Shown piece by piece: positions 17,155 through 26,002 of a stretch of DNA of 34,601 nucleotides (position 1 is the first letter of the stretch; each line of letters begins with the position of its first letter). The stretch is taken from contig JADFNK010000023.1 of NCBI GenBank assembly GCA_022563405.1, positions 1 to 34,601 of the forward strand, read 5' to 3'. Made by a program: the position numbers and the translations under genes. This DNA is from Gemmatimonadota bacterium (GTDB lineage: Bacteria > Gemmatimonadota > Gemmatimonadetes > Longimicrobiales > Gaopeijiaceae). The notes beneath the pieces are model-generated. The model was not told where the DNA came from. It ran no database searches and worked only from the letters and a program-made list of their open reading frames with translations.

Positions 17155-17547
17155 CTAGGCACTCCGTTCGACCAGTAGAACCCAATGTGCCACTGCGGTT
17201 GCCGAATTTTCGTCGACCCTGCTGCCCAGATGCCGTAGACTCTCAGCGGTCCGCGCCGATACTGGTGAGCTCTCTCGGGTGCTGGGAGCGAGGCCGAGGA
17301 TCCAGGTGTCGGGGCTCCAGGATGGTGTCTCGCCCGGCTTCGCCGTCGCACGACGCCACGGACCAATGAACGGGTCGAGAACACGAAAAAGGTCGGGACG
17401 CGACCGAATTTCCCTCAGGATGCGCTCGGCGTCGGCGACGAGGCCCGCCGTTTCCTCCGCGATCGCATCGACGAGGCGAGTGAGGGGAAGCGCCGGAGTG
17501 GCAGAACGGCTCATTATTTCCGTTACAAAATCTGGTATGGTCTTCAT
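17155..17547 (-). CDS. Unrecognised protein, possible winged-helix-like N-terminus
   Basis: This is the only supported - strand gene. I do not recognise its family. The 130-residue product starts MKTIPDFVTEIM at 17547, with GAAGGGG 3 nt upstream, and ends at TAG 17155. The first half, LTRLVDAIAEET then DAERILREIRSRPDLFRVLDP, alternates helices in a way that could be a small winged helix. The second half has four Trp residues and ends VAHWVLLVERSA. Codons look normal for a GC-rich coding frame. The frame stays open upstream to 17808, but that part is antisense to the yqeY-like gene. It converges on prmA (32-nt gap) and diverges from the yqeY-like gene (109-nt gap), which may hold both promoters. 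Confidence 0.6.
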   Translation of the reverse strand: MKTIPDFVTEIMSRSATPALPLTRLVDAIAEETAGLVADAERILREIRSRPDLFRVLDPFIGPWRRATAKPGETPSWSPDTWILGLAPSTRESSPVSARTAESLRHLGSRVDENSATAVAHWVLLVERSA

Positions 17548-17656
17548 GATCCCCTTCGGGCCGCGGGAGACAACATCGGCTGTTTGCTCCCAGGATAGGC
17601 GTCGAGTGAGGGCTCCCCCATGGCTGGATGGGACTGCCTTGGATAGCTTCCCACCC

Positions 17657-18094
17657 ATGTCGGAAGATCTGAAATCGAGGCTCCGAAATGACCTCGTCGT
17701 GGTCCGCAAAGCACGAAATCGGTTGGGCACGGTAGTCCTTACGAGCCTCCTTTCGGAGGTGCGTAATCGGGAGATCGAGGTCGGCGAAGAGCTGGACGAC
17801 GGGGGCATTCAGGCCCTCGTCATCAAGGCGATCAAGCAGCGGCGCGACTCGGCGGAGCAAATGCTGGAGGCCGGACGTCCGGAGTTGGCCGAAAAGGAGT
17901 CTGAGGAGGCCTCGATACTCCAGGCGTACCTGCCACCCGCTCTCTCCGAGTCCGAGGTGCAGGCCATCGTTCGCGAAGCGATCGATGCAGGCGCCACTGA
18001 GATGGGCGCCGTGATGGGCCGAATCATGCCGAAGATTCGAGGACGTTTTGACGGAAAGGAAGCGAACCGCATCGTCCGGGAAGAACTCACATGA
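17657..18094 (+). CDS. GatB/YqeY domain-containing protein
   Basis: The 145-residue protein matches YqeY in length and motifs: an N-terminal LKSRLRNDLVVVRKARN, then IQALVIKAIKQRRDSAEQMLEAGRPELAEKE and ILQAYLPPALSESEVQAIV, ending with GRIMPKIRGRFDGKEANRIV. YqeY resembles the tail domain of the tRNA-dependent amidotransferase subunit GatB; as a stand-alone protein its role is not settled. ATG 17657 gives the typical start; upstream codons in the same frame run antisense to the - strand gene and are not conserved-looking. A repeat-bearing gap separates it from mutS2. Confidence 0.92.
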   Translation: MSEDLKSRLRNDLVVVRKARNRLGTVVLTSLLSEVRNREIEVGEELDDGGIQALVIKAIKQRRDSAEQMLEAGRPELAEKESEEASILQAYLPPALSESEVQAIVREAIDAGATEMGAVMGRIMPKIRGRFDGKEANRIVREELT

Positions 18095-18097
18095 CTT

Positions 18098-18131
18098 CAC
18101 GCGTGAGTCCCGCGTGAGTCCCGCGTGAGGG
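18098..18131 (+). repeat. 11-bp tandem repeat between the yqeY-like gene and mutS2
   Basis: GCGTGAGTCCC begins at 18101 and 18112, followed by GCGTGAGGG at 18123, giving about three copies of an 11-bp unit just after the yqeY-like stop codon. Confidence 0.85.
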
Positions 18132-18159
18132 TGGAACGGCTTGCCCGCGCTTCCTCGGG

Positions 18160-20532
18160 ATGAGCGAGCACGCCCTCACCGTCCTGGACTTTTATCGAGC
18201 CCTTGAACAGGTGGCGGATCGTGCCACGTCCGAGGCTGGGCGCGCGGCGGTTCGCTTGTTGCGACCTCAAACGGATCGTGATTGGGTGGAGCGTGAGCTC
18301 ACCCGAGTCTCGGAGACCGGGGCCTTTCTGGAAACACGCTCACCCTGGGCACCCCCCGAGATCCCTGATTGTTTACCGATTTTCGAGCATCTGGCGGTCG
18401 AGGGTAAGGTGTTGGAGGGGGCGGAACTGCACGCTTTAGGTGTTTCGCTCGCGTCCGGAGGGCTCTTGGACGAGGCGCTAGATGTGGCGTCGTCGAAGGG
18501 GGGGTGGTCGGGAGCGGAGGCTCTCGCATTCATTCGGAGTAGGTTACACGCCGACACGAACCTCCAAAATCGTATCACCAGAACCACGGACGCTTCGGGC
18601 GAAATCCTGGACACCGCCAGCCCGGAGCTCCGCCGAATCCGCAAGCGACTTCGCAGCTCGCGCAACAAGATCGTGCGGAAGCTGGAGGCGTTCATCGAGG
18701 ATCTGCCGGAGCGGGTCAGGGTCGCGGACGGATCAGTCGGCGTTCGCGACGGGCGTTATGTCGTGCCGGTACGCCGCGAGGGAAGGAGGGACGTGGGCGG
18801 AATCGTTCACGATGAATCCCATACGGGTGCGACACTTTTTGTCGAGCCGCCCATGGCCATCGAACTTACGAACGAATTGCGGGGACTCGAGCGGGAAGAA
18901 ACGCGGGAGATCCATCAGATCCTCACCGAGATCACACAGGCCCTGCGGCCTCTGCACCCGTCACTGGTCGCCAGCTGGGAAGCGCTTGTCGAGTTCGATT
19001 CCCTCTATGCTCGAGCTCGAGTCGCGAGCGACTGGGGTGCTACTCGCCCCGAGCTCTCGGGCGAATCGGAGGGCTGGACGATCGTTCGGGGCCGCCACCC
19101 GCTGCTGCTGGCGAATTCCGATGATCCCGTGGTGCCGTTCGACCTGAGCTTGGAACCCGGTGAGCGGATCCTGGTGGTCTCGGGGCCCAACACGGGTGGG
19201 AAGAGTGTGTTCTTGAAGGCTGTGGGGCTGATCGCCTCCCTGACCCAGAGTGGAGTCGTCCCGCCGGTCGAGGAGGGGACCCGACTTCCGGTCTTCGATT
19301 CGATCTTCGCCGATATCGGAGACGAGCAATCCATAACAGAAAGTCTTTCGACGTTTTCCGCCCACTTGATGATCTGGAAGGAGGTCGTCGAACACGCTGG
19401 GAGCGGGTCCCTGGTTCTTCTCGATGAGATGGGAACGGGCACGGATCCGGCCGAAGGAGCCGCACTTTCGCGGGCTTTGATCGAGCACCTCTCCGAGAGG
19501 GGTGCCACGGCCGTGGTCACCTCCCACCTCGGAGCCTTGAAGCGCCTCGACACCGAAGGCAGTGGTGTGGTAAACGCGTCACTCCAGTTCGACCCCGAGA
19601 AGATGAAGCCTACGTACGAACTCGTGAAAGGGAGGCCTGGGCGCAGCTATGGTCTGGCCACGGCCCGTCGTCTGGGGCTTCCCGCCCCGATCCTCGAGCG
19701 AGCGGAGGCCCACATGGAGGGTGGTGACGCCTCGATGGAGGACCTTCTCGAGCGGCTCGAGAAAAAGGAGAAGGAGGCTCGCGAGCTGGTCGAAACGCTG
19801 AGTCGTGAGCGGGAGGAGGCCGCCGGACTCCGCGCGGAGATAGAGGTTCGCGAGTCCGATCTCCGCAAGGAAGAGCGTGAAGCCGAGCGGAGGAGCCGGG
19901 AGGAGGCACGGCGGATCCTCATGGAGGCCCGACGGGAGGTCGAGGAGGCCATCCGCGAGGTGCGGGAGGCGTCGTCGGCGCGGGACCTGGAGGGCGCCGC
20001 CCGCAACGCCCGCCGAAGGATCGAAGACGCGGCCCGGCGCCAAAGAGAGCTCCGGCCAGATGCGTCGAGGGAGTCGGGGTCTGTGACGCTCACGCCGGGT
20101 GACCGGGTACGGCTTCTCGACGTAGGCCTGAAGGGCATAGTGGCCGAAGTACGGGACGACCGTGTCGTTATCGACGCGTCCGGGATCCGCATGAAAGTGC
20201 ACCTGGCGGATCTGGAGTTGGTGGACGCGGGTGATGGGGCCCGGGACACGGCGCCTGGGTCGGTGTCGTGGAAACCACCCCAGGGACCGGTCCGCACGGA
20301 GGTCGACCTCCGCGGCCTTCGGGTGGACGAGGTGGACCAGGCGTTGTTGCGTTCCCTCGATGAGGCGATCCTTTCCGATCTCACGGAGCTGAGGATCATC
20401 CATGGAAAAGGGACCGGCGCAGTGCGAGAGCGTGTGACCGCGCTGCTGGAGGACGATGCCCGCGTGTCCGAGTTCCGGGTCGGCGGGCGTGCCGAGGGTG
20501 GCGCCGGCGTAACGGTGGCGACTCTGAGATGA
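18160..20532 (+). CDS. mutS2: MutS2 family ATPase/endonuclease with Smr domain
   Basis: MutS2 acts against recombination intermediates and, in Bacillus, on collided ribosomes; it is not a mismatch-repair MutS. The 790-residue protein has core and lever domains (about 1-300), the ATPase with Walker A GPNTGGKS at 342-349 and Walker B LVLLDEMGTGTDPAEG, a long Glu/Arg-rich coiled coil (about 515-640), a KOW-like segment and a C-terminal Smr nuclease domain with VDLRG and HGKGTG (His748). ATG 18160 has only a weak upstream CGGG. The stop overlaps dnaG. Confidence 0.96.
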   Translation: MSEHALTVLDFYRALEQVADRATSEAGRAAVRLLRPQTDRDWVERELTRVSETGAFLETRSPWAPPEIPDCLPIFEHLAVEGKVLEGAELHALGVSLASGGLLDEALDVASSKGGWSGAEALAFIRSRLHADTNLQNRITRTTDASGEILDTASPELRRIRKRLRSSRNKIVRKLEAFIEDLPERVRVADGSVGVRDGRYVVPVRREGRRDVGGIVHDESHTGATLFVEPPMAIELTNELRGLEREETREIHQILTEITQALRPLHPSLVASWEALVEFDSLYARARVASDWGATRPELSGESEGWTIVRGRHPLLLANSDDPVVPFDLSLEPGERILVVSGPNTGGKSVFLKAVGLIASLTQSGVVPPVEEGTRLPVFDSIFADIGDEQSITESLSTFSAHLMIWKEVVEHAGSGSLVLLDEMGTGTDPAEGAALSRALIEHLSERGATAVVTSHLGALKRLDTEGSGVVNASLQFDPEKMKPTYELVKGRPGRSYGLATARRLGLPAPILERAEAHMEGGDASMEDLLERLEKKEKEARELVETLSREREEAAGLRAEIEVRESDLRKEEREAERRSREEARRILMEARREVEEAIREVREASSARDLEGAARNARRRIEDAARRQRELRPDASRESGSVTLTPGDRVRLLDVGLKGIVAEVRDDRVVIDASGIRMKVHLADLELVDAGDGARDTAPGSVSWKPPQGPVRTEVDLRGLRVDEVDQALLRSLDEAILSDLTELRIIHGKGTGAVRERVTALLEDDARVSEFRVGGRAEGGAGVTVATLR

Positions 20533-22331
20533 TCCCGGACGATCAGGTCGACGAGGTTCGCGCCCGTGCCGACATCGTGCAGGTGATCGGCGACCTCGTA
20601 CCTCTCAAGAAATCCGGCAAGGACTACAAGGCTTGCTGCCCGTTCCACGATGAAAAGACACCCAGTTTTTATGTGGTGCCTGCGAAGGGGTTCTATAAGT
20701 GCTTCGGGTGTGGGGAATCCGGTGACGTTTTTGCGTTCCTCATGAAGCGCCACGGTCTCAGCTTCGTGGATGCGGTCAAGCACGTGGCGGCCAGCAGCGG
20801 AGTAGAGATCAGAGAAGTGAACCGGGGCCAGACCGGGGAAGACCCGTTTCGGTACCTCTACGAGGCCAACGCCTTCGCCCGCATGTTTTTCCAAGACTCG
20901 CTCTGGGACGAGGCGACCGGCGGCCCGGCCACCGCCTACCTGGAGGAGCGGGGTATCGACCGAGACACAGCCGAGCGTTTCGGGCTCGGCTACGCTCCCG
21001 ACGCGTGGCGTGGGCTCCACGAGGCTGCGTCCCACCACGGAATCGGAGAAGAGGTCCTCATCGAGGTGGGCCTCGTTACCCGCAGTGAAAAGCGCAAGGA
21101 TCCGTACGACCGATTCCGCGGTCGGCTCACCTTTCCGATCGAGAATCTCTCCGGCAAAGTTGTGGGTTTCGGTGGCCGGGTGTTGGGTGTTGGAAGGGAG
21201 GGATCGCCCAAGTACGTGAACTCTCCCGAATCTCCCATCTACCACAAGGGGGGCATCCTTTACGGGTTGAGCTGGGCGAAGAACACGATCCGCCGACAAG
21301 GGACGGCTCTCATGGTGGAGGGCTACATGGATGTCGTGTCCCTGGCGGCTGCCGGGTTCGAAAATACGGTCGCTCCGCTCGGAACGGCTGTCACTTCAGA
21401 CCAGGTGGTCCTTCTTCGTCGGTTTGCGTCGAGGGCTCACCTCCTGTTTGACAGCGACGCTGCTGGACTGAAGGCGACCTTCCGGGCTGCGGATTTGCTT
21501 CTCGCCGGAGGCGTGCACCCGTGCGTGGTCACACTCCCAACGGGCGAGGATCCGGACAGCATCGTTCACTCCGAGGGGGCCGAGGCGCTCCAGAGCCATA
21601 TCGACGGAGCCGTCGACGTGCTCGACAGGAAGATCCAGATCCTGGAAGAGCACGATCACTTCAAGAGCATCGAGCACACCCGGACCGCCATCGACCGGCT
21701 GCTTCCGACGCTGCGTGCGGTCCAGGATCCCACCCTTCGGGACATCTACATCAAGAAGGTCTCGGACCGCACCGGGGTGCGTCGAGACACGTTGGAAGCC
21801 GAGTTGGCGCGCGTCGTGGCTCCACCTTTGCAGCCGCAGGTGGTGCGCCGCCGGGATCGCCGCCGCCCGGCTGCCCGCACCACGCCTGAGATGGGCCCCG
21901 AACGTGAGCTGCTCCTTCTCATGACCAAGGACCGCGATTGGATCGAGCGCGTTGGCGAGCGTCTCGGTCCCAAGGACTTTCTGGACGTCAGGTATCGTGC
22001 GGTCTTCGAGTCCCTTTTGGCGGACCATGAACTCACACATCCGCCGGAGGAAATGGTCCCCGAGGCCGCCCGGGTGCTGGAGAAACTGTTGGCTGACCCG
22101 GCGGAACTCGGCCGAGCGCACCGGGTCTTCGAGGAGTCGTCGAGCAAGATCCTCAGTACATTGTTGCAGGAGAGACTCGACGCGGTGGACCATCTCCTAC
22201 AGAATACTTCGGACGAGCAGCAAGAGACCCAACTCCTCCTCGAGAAAGCTCGGCTCAGCAAAGAGCGCCGGGACTTGGGGCAGGACTGGTCGCCGACCGT
22301 ACGCAGAGCAATCAAGGACAATCACCTATAG
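20529..22331 (+). CDS. dnaG: DNA primase
   Basis: DnaG makes RNA primers at the replication fork. The N-terminal zinc finger has Cys37, His40, Cys58 and Cys61. The RNA polymerase domain includes FGLGYAPDAW, GRLTFPI and the TOPRIM residues Glu264 in MVEGYMD and Asp308/Asp310 in LFDSDAAG. The C-terminal helicase-binding domain (about 455-600) is present. The ATG at 20529 overlaps the mutS2 stop (ATGA). In many bacteria rpoD follows dnaG; here a zinc-ribbon coiled-coil gene does. Confidence 0.97.
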   Translation: MIPDDQVDEVRARADIVQVIGDLVPLKKSGKDYKACCPFHDEKTPSFYVVPAKGFYKCFGCGESGDVFAFLMKRHGLSFVDAVKHVAASSGVEIREVNRGQTGEDPFRYLYEANAFARMFFQDSLWDEATGGPATAYLEERGIDRDTAERFGLGYAPDAWRGLHEAASHHGIGEEVLIEVGLVTRSEKRKDPYDRFRGRLTFPIENLSGKVVGFGGRVLGVGREGSPKYVNSPESPIYHKGGILYGLSWAKNTIRRQGTALMVEGYMDVVSLAAAGFENTVAPLGTAVTSDQVVLLRRFASRAHLLFDSDAAGLKATFRAADLLLAGGVHPCVVTLPTGEDPDSIVHSEGAEALQSHIDGAVDVLDRKIQILEEHDHFKSIEHTRTAIDRLLPTLRAVQDPTLRDIYIKKVSDRTGVRRDTLEAELARVVAPPLQPQVVRRRDRRRPAARTTPEMGPERELLLLMTKDRDWIERVGERLGPKDFLDVRYRAVFESLLADHELTHPPEEMVPEAARVLEKLLADPAELGRAHRVFEESSSKILSTLLQERLDAVDHLLQNTSDEQQETQLLLEKARLSKERRDLGQDWSPTVRRAIKDNHL

Positions 22332-22356
22332 GTCTTAAGGACCAGAAGAGCATTTC

Positions 22357-23622
22357 ATGACACCACAGACACGGACATCCCTGAAGGAGTTGCAGAACCT
22401 GGACCAGGAGATCGCGGCCGCTCGGTCGGCGACCCAGAGCTTCGATCCCCTCCTGGAGGAAGTCGACGCGCCGGTGCTCCGGCTGGAGCAGGAGGTTCAG
22501 TCGCTTGAAAAGCGACTCACCGAGCTCAAGCTCGAAGAAAACAGGATCGAGCTGACGATCGAAGAGCGGCGGGTCCGGGCGGCCAAGCTACAAGAACGTA
22601 TGGATGCGGTCCGGAACGTGCGGGAAGAGGCGGCCGTACATGCTGAATTGGAAATGGTCAGGCGGGCCCTCGAGAGCGAGGAACAGGAGGCCCTGAGCCT
22701 CCTGGACCAGATCAGACGTTTGGAGGAGCGGTCCGAGGAGCAGGAAGCGGCATACCAGGAGGCCCTGGCGGAAGCCGGGCCCCGTCGAAAGGAGCTGGTG
22801 AAGGAGCAAGAGGCCACGGAAAGCAAGCTCGAAGCACTCCAGACCGAACGAGACGCTTTCGCGGCAGGAATCGATCCCGGGGAGCGGCGCATCTACGACA
22901 GCATCATGGCCGGAGCCAGAGACGTGGCCGTCTCTGAACTCACTCAGGACGGCGCTTGTGGAAACTGCTTCAACATGGTCCCGCTTCAGATTCAGAATCA
23001 GATACGTCATGGCGACGGGATGTTCCGGTGCGAGGGTTGTGGCGTGATCCTGACGCCGGAATCCCCCGAGGGACTTGCTCGGGCCCAGGAAGAGGGAGAA
23101 AGGATCGAGCGAGCCCTCAAGGCTTCGACCGACCAGCGAGATGAGGAGCGGGCTGCCCTCTCCGAGGCCGTTGCTCGTGAAGAGGCAGAGGAAGCGGCCG
23201 CAGCAGAGAAGGTGGCCGCAGAGGCGGCGGCAGCAGAGGAGGTGGCGGCTGAGGCCTCCGGTCCGGCTCCGGACGACCTGGCCCCCGAAGTGGGGTCGGA
23301 GTCCGTCGACGACGTTGCTACCGTCGAGGGCGCCACAGATGAAGAGGCCACCGAGGGCGCCACTTCCATCTCCGACACGTCCGACACGTCCGACACGTCC
23401 GACACGTCCGACACGTCCGACGACGTTCCTACCGAGGAGCAATCGGTCGAGGACGTCGCCTCTGACGATGTCCCTGCGGATGACCAGGCGGTCAAGGACG
23501 TCGCCTCCGACGATGTCCCTGACGAGGAGCAGGCGATTGAGGGGGCCGAGGACGGAGAGGTGGCTGACATCGAGATCGTGGCCGAGGGAGCCGAGCCGCG
23601 AGTTCCGACTGCCGACGCCTAG
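22357..23622 (+). CDS. C4-type zinc-ribbon coiled-coil protein with a repetitive acidic tail
   Basis: Residues 1-190 are a long antiparallel coiled coil, followed by a zinc ribbon with Cys201, Cys204, Cys225 and Cys228 (CGNC and CEGC). This matches the DUF164/zf-RING_7 family, typically about 240 residues, whose role is poorly defined. Here an extra 180 or so residues follow: an Ala/Glu region, then five exact SDT repeats (23371-23415, 9-nt units) and a 15-residue repeat of the DVASDDVPxDxQAV type. The tail is extremely acidic and surely disordered. It is not normally part of the family and seems to have grown by repeat expansion. The ATG start follows dnaG by 25 nt. Confidence 0.88.
   Translation: MTPQTRTSLKELQNLDQEIAAARSATQSFDPLLEEVDAPVLRLEQEVQSLEKRLTELKLEENRIELTIEERRVRAAKLQERMDAVRNVREEAAVHAELEMVRRALESEEQEALSLLDQIRRLEERSEEQEAAYQEALAEAGPRRKELVKEQEATESKLEALQTERDAFAAGIDPGERRIYDSIMAGARDVAVSELTQDGACGNCFNMVPLQIQNQIRHGDGMFRCEGCGVILTPESPEGLARAQEEGERIERALKASTDQRDEERAALSEAVAREEAEEAAAAEKVAAEAAAAEEVAAEASGPAPDDLAPEVGSESVDDVATVEGATDEEATEGATSISDTSDTSDTSDTSDTSDDVPTEEQSVEDVASDDVPADDQAVKDVASDDVPDEEQAIEGAEDGEVADIEIVAEGAEPRVPTADA
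23371..23541 (+). repeat. Coding repeats: five 9-nt units, then 45-nt units
   Basis: TCCGACACG is repeated five times without change (23371-23415). After a partial copy, 45-nt units at 23452-23496 and 23497-23541 encode DVASDDVPADDQAVK and DVASDDVPDEEQAIE. The stretch just before them (DDVPTEEQSVE) is a partial earlier copy. Confidence 0.92.
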
Positions 23623-23666
23623 AAGGGTGATCGGCGAGGTGGGCGGGGCGCCCCGGAGCCGCTGAC

Positions 23667-25478
23667 GTGGAAGCAGGGGCTCTGACTTCCCCATCGGCGA
23701 TCCCTTCGGTCGAGCCCCTGTGGGAGGAACCCGGCGAGGCACCTCCCGAGGTCGTGCGGTCGCTCCAGGAGGCGCTGTCCCTTCCCGCCGTATTTTGTGC
23801 GCTGTTGGTGCAGCGAGACCTGGCGGATCCGGATCGCGCGAAGGCGTTCCTACGGCCCCTTCTTTCCGAACTCGACTTATCCGATTCGCTCGCGGGGATC
23901 GTTCCGGCCACGGAACGGATCCTCGATGCGGTTCGAAGGGGAGAAACGATTCTTGTTCACGGCGATTACGACGTGGATGGGATCGCGGGTGCCACCCTCC
24001 TCACGAGGTGGATTCGTCGGCTGGGAGGGAACGCGGTCCCCTTCGTGCCCCACCGACTCCGTGACGGTTATGACTTCGGGGCCGCTGGGATCGGCGCGGC
24101 GAAGGAAGCCGGAGCAGGCTTGATCGTCACGGTCGACTCCGGAATTCGAGCCCACGACGCCGTGGCGGAGGCAAACGCCGCCGGCTTCGACGTGATCGTG
24201 ACGGATCACCATACGCCGGCTGAGACGCTTCCTCCGGCGCTCGCGGTCGTCAATCCGAATCGAGTCGACTGCGGATATCCGAACAAGGGTCTCTGCGGCA
24301 CCGGTGTGGCGTATCGGCTGTGCGAAGCCCTCGTAAGAGAAAAAGGGATCGACCTGGAGGAGTTGTATTCGTCGCTTGACCTCGTGGCGCTCGCCACGAT
24401 TGCCGACGTGGTCCCGCTGAATCAAGAAAACCGCACCTTGGTTCGTTACGGGCTCAAAGCGTTGGCTCGAACCAAGCTGCCCGGCCTGAGGGCCCTGATG
24501 GTGCGAGCCGGAGTCGGAGACGGGGCGATCGATGCCGGCCAAGTGGGGTTCCGCATCGCCCCGCGCATCAACGCCGCGGGGAGAATGATAGAGGCGACGA
24601 CCGCGCTCGAGTTGCTGATGTCGGACGACGTGGCGCACACTTCAGCGCTGGCAGACCGTCTCGAGGACGCGAACGACCTGAGGCGTGAGGAAGAAACGCG
24701 GACCTTGGGAGAGGCGCTCGACCGGTTGGAGGGGGTGTTCGACCCCTCCAAGGACTTCGGGGTCGTGCTCGAGGGAGAGGGGTGGCACCCGGGCGTGATC
24801 GGCATCGTCGCCTCGCGGATCGTCGAGCGGATCCATCGCCCCACGGTCTTGATCGCTGTCGCCGACGGGCAGGGCCGTGGCAGCGCACGCTCGATTCCCG
24901 GATTCGATCTCTTGGGCGCGGTCGAGGCTTGCAGGGAGCATCTGGGTCGTTTTGGCGGACACCGCGCGGCGGCCGGTATGGATATCGCGGCGGATCGCAT
25001 CGGGGAATTCCGGGACATGTTCAACGCGGAGGCCCGAGAGCGTCTGCGAGGAGAGCAGCCTCGCCCCGTGATCAGACCGCAACTCGAGATCCCTCTCTCC
25101 GCCATGACGGAGCGATTCGCACACCTGCTCTCCTACCTCGGGCCGTTCGGCGTCGGTAATCCCGCGCCGGTGTTCTTGGCACGCCAGGTCGATCTCACAC
25201 GTCCTGCCCGGGAAGTGGGGAAGGGCCACCTGAAGCTCCAAGTCACTCAGTCCGATCATACGATCGACGCCATCGGCTTCGGGCTCGTCGATCGCGTGAC
25301 TCCCGAGAGCCTCGGAACGGGCCCCGTGGACCTCGTATTCAAGGTGAAGCTGGCCGTTTTCCGAGGACGCCGGCAGGTTGAGGCCCACCTCCTCGACGTG
25401 CGGCGATCGGACCCGAAGGGCTCGGGTGAGAGTCGTCCGCTGCCGCCACAAGAAGAAGGCCGTAGCCTTCCAGAATGA
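23667..25478 (+). CDS. recJ: Single-stranded-DNA-specific exonuclease RecJ
   Basis: RecJ degrades single-stranded DNA 5' to 3' in recombination and repair. The 603-residue product has the DHH-family metal motifs HGDYDVDG (98-105) and the namesake Asp180-His181-His182 in VTDHHTP, then IADVVPL, RINAAGRM, and the DHHA1 region with GRGSARSIPGFDL and FGGHRAAAGM, followed by the OB-fold domain. GTG 23667 is the earliest start in frame and lies 44 nt after the zinc-ribbon gene; the true start could be somewhat later. The stop overlaps rsmD. Confidence 0.96.
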   Translation: MEAGALTSPSAIPSVEPLWEEPGEAPPEVVRSLQEALSLPAVFCALLVQRDLADPDRAKAFLRPLLSELDLSDSLAGIVPATERILDAVRRGETILVHGDYDVDGIAGATLLTRWIRRLGGNAVPFVPHRLRDGYDFGAAGIGAAKEAGAGLIVTVDSGIRAHDAVAEANAAGFDVIVTDHHTPAETLPPALAVVNPNRVDCGYPNKGLCGTGVAYRLCEALVREKGIDLEELYSSLDLVALATIADVVPLNQENRTLVRYGLKALARTKLPGLRALMVRAGVGDGAIDAGQVGFRIAPRINAAGRMIEATTALELLMSDDVAHTSALADRLEDANDLRREEETRTLGEALDRLEGVFDPSKDFGVVLEGEGWHPGVIGIVASRIVERIHRPTVLIAVADGQGRGSARSIPGFDLLGAVEACREHLGRFGGHRAAAGMDIAADRIGEFRDMFNAEARERLRGEQPRPVIRPQLEIPLSAMTERFAHLLSYLGPFGVGNPAPVFLARQVDLTRPAREVGKGHLKLQVTQSDHTIDAIGFGLVDRVTPESLGTGPVDLVFKVKLAVFRGRRQVEAHLLDVRRSDPKGSGESRPLPPQEEGRSLPE

Positions 25479-26002
25479 GAATCATCGCCGGACGGTGGCG
25501 AGGACGTCGACTCAAGACGCTCCGGGGACGGGGCATTCGGCCCACGAGTGATCGTGTCAGGGAATCGTGGATGGCGGCGCTGGGTCCGGACCTGGAAGGG
25601 GCAACGGTGCTCGACCTCTTTGCCGGCTCCGGGGCCCTGGGGTTCGAGGCGTTGAGCCGGGGAGCCGAGAGGATCGTGTTCGTGGAACGGGCGCCGGGGG
25701 CGTTGCGGGCCATACGGGCCAACGCGGAGCTGCTCGATGCCGCGTCGGAGGTGGAAATCTTGAGTGGAGATGCCATGGAGTATGTGAGCCGCTTGGGCGC
25801 TGGATCTTTCGACCTCGCCCTCGCAGACCCGCCGTACGGGAAGGGGCTCGCGGCCAGCTTGATCGAACGCTTCGAGGCGACTGCGTTTGCGTCCCAGCTT
25901 TGGGTTGAGCATCGTACGACCGATCCGACTCCGGACCTTCCCGGGCTCCGTCAGCGGCGGTACGGAGACACACTCATTTCCATCGTTGAGGCGAAATCAT
26001 GA
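25475..26002 (+). CDS. rsmD: 16S rRNA (guanine-N2)-methyltransferase RsmD
   Basis: RsmD methylates G966 (E. coli numbering) of 16S rRNA. The 175-residue product begins MRIIAGRWRGRRL and has RPTSDRVRESW, the SAM-binding DLFAGSGALGFEALSRGA and the catalytic DPPY at 118-121. The ATG overlaps recJ by 4 nt and the stop overlaps coaD by 4 nt. The rsmD-coaD pair is a very common arrangement, which supports both calls. Confidence 0.96.
   Translation: MRIIAGRWRGRRLKTLRGRGIRPTSDRVRESWMAALGPDLEGATVLDLFAGSGALGFEALSRGAERIVFVERAPGALRAIRANAELLDAASEVEILSGDAMEYVSRLGAGSFDLALADPPYGKGLAASLIERFEATAFASQLWVEHRTTDPTPDLPGLRQRRYGDTLISIVEAKS

Noticed and set aside
17279-17656. N-terminal extension of the yqeY-like gene to an ATG at 17279
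   Set aside because: The YqeY family starts near the ATG at 17657, and the extension runs antisense to the - strand gene with no conserved sequence.
19647-21299. 550-codon open frame antisense to mutS2 and dnaG
   Set aside because: Its Ser/Arg-rich product mirrors the Glu-rich coiled coil of mutS2; no motif or start signal supports it.
23371-23541. CRISPR array
   Set aside because: The repeats are contiguous, 9 and 45 nt, in frame within a protein, with no spacers.
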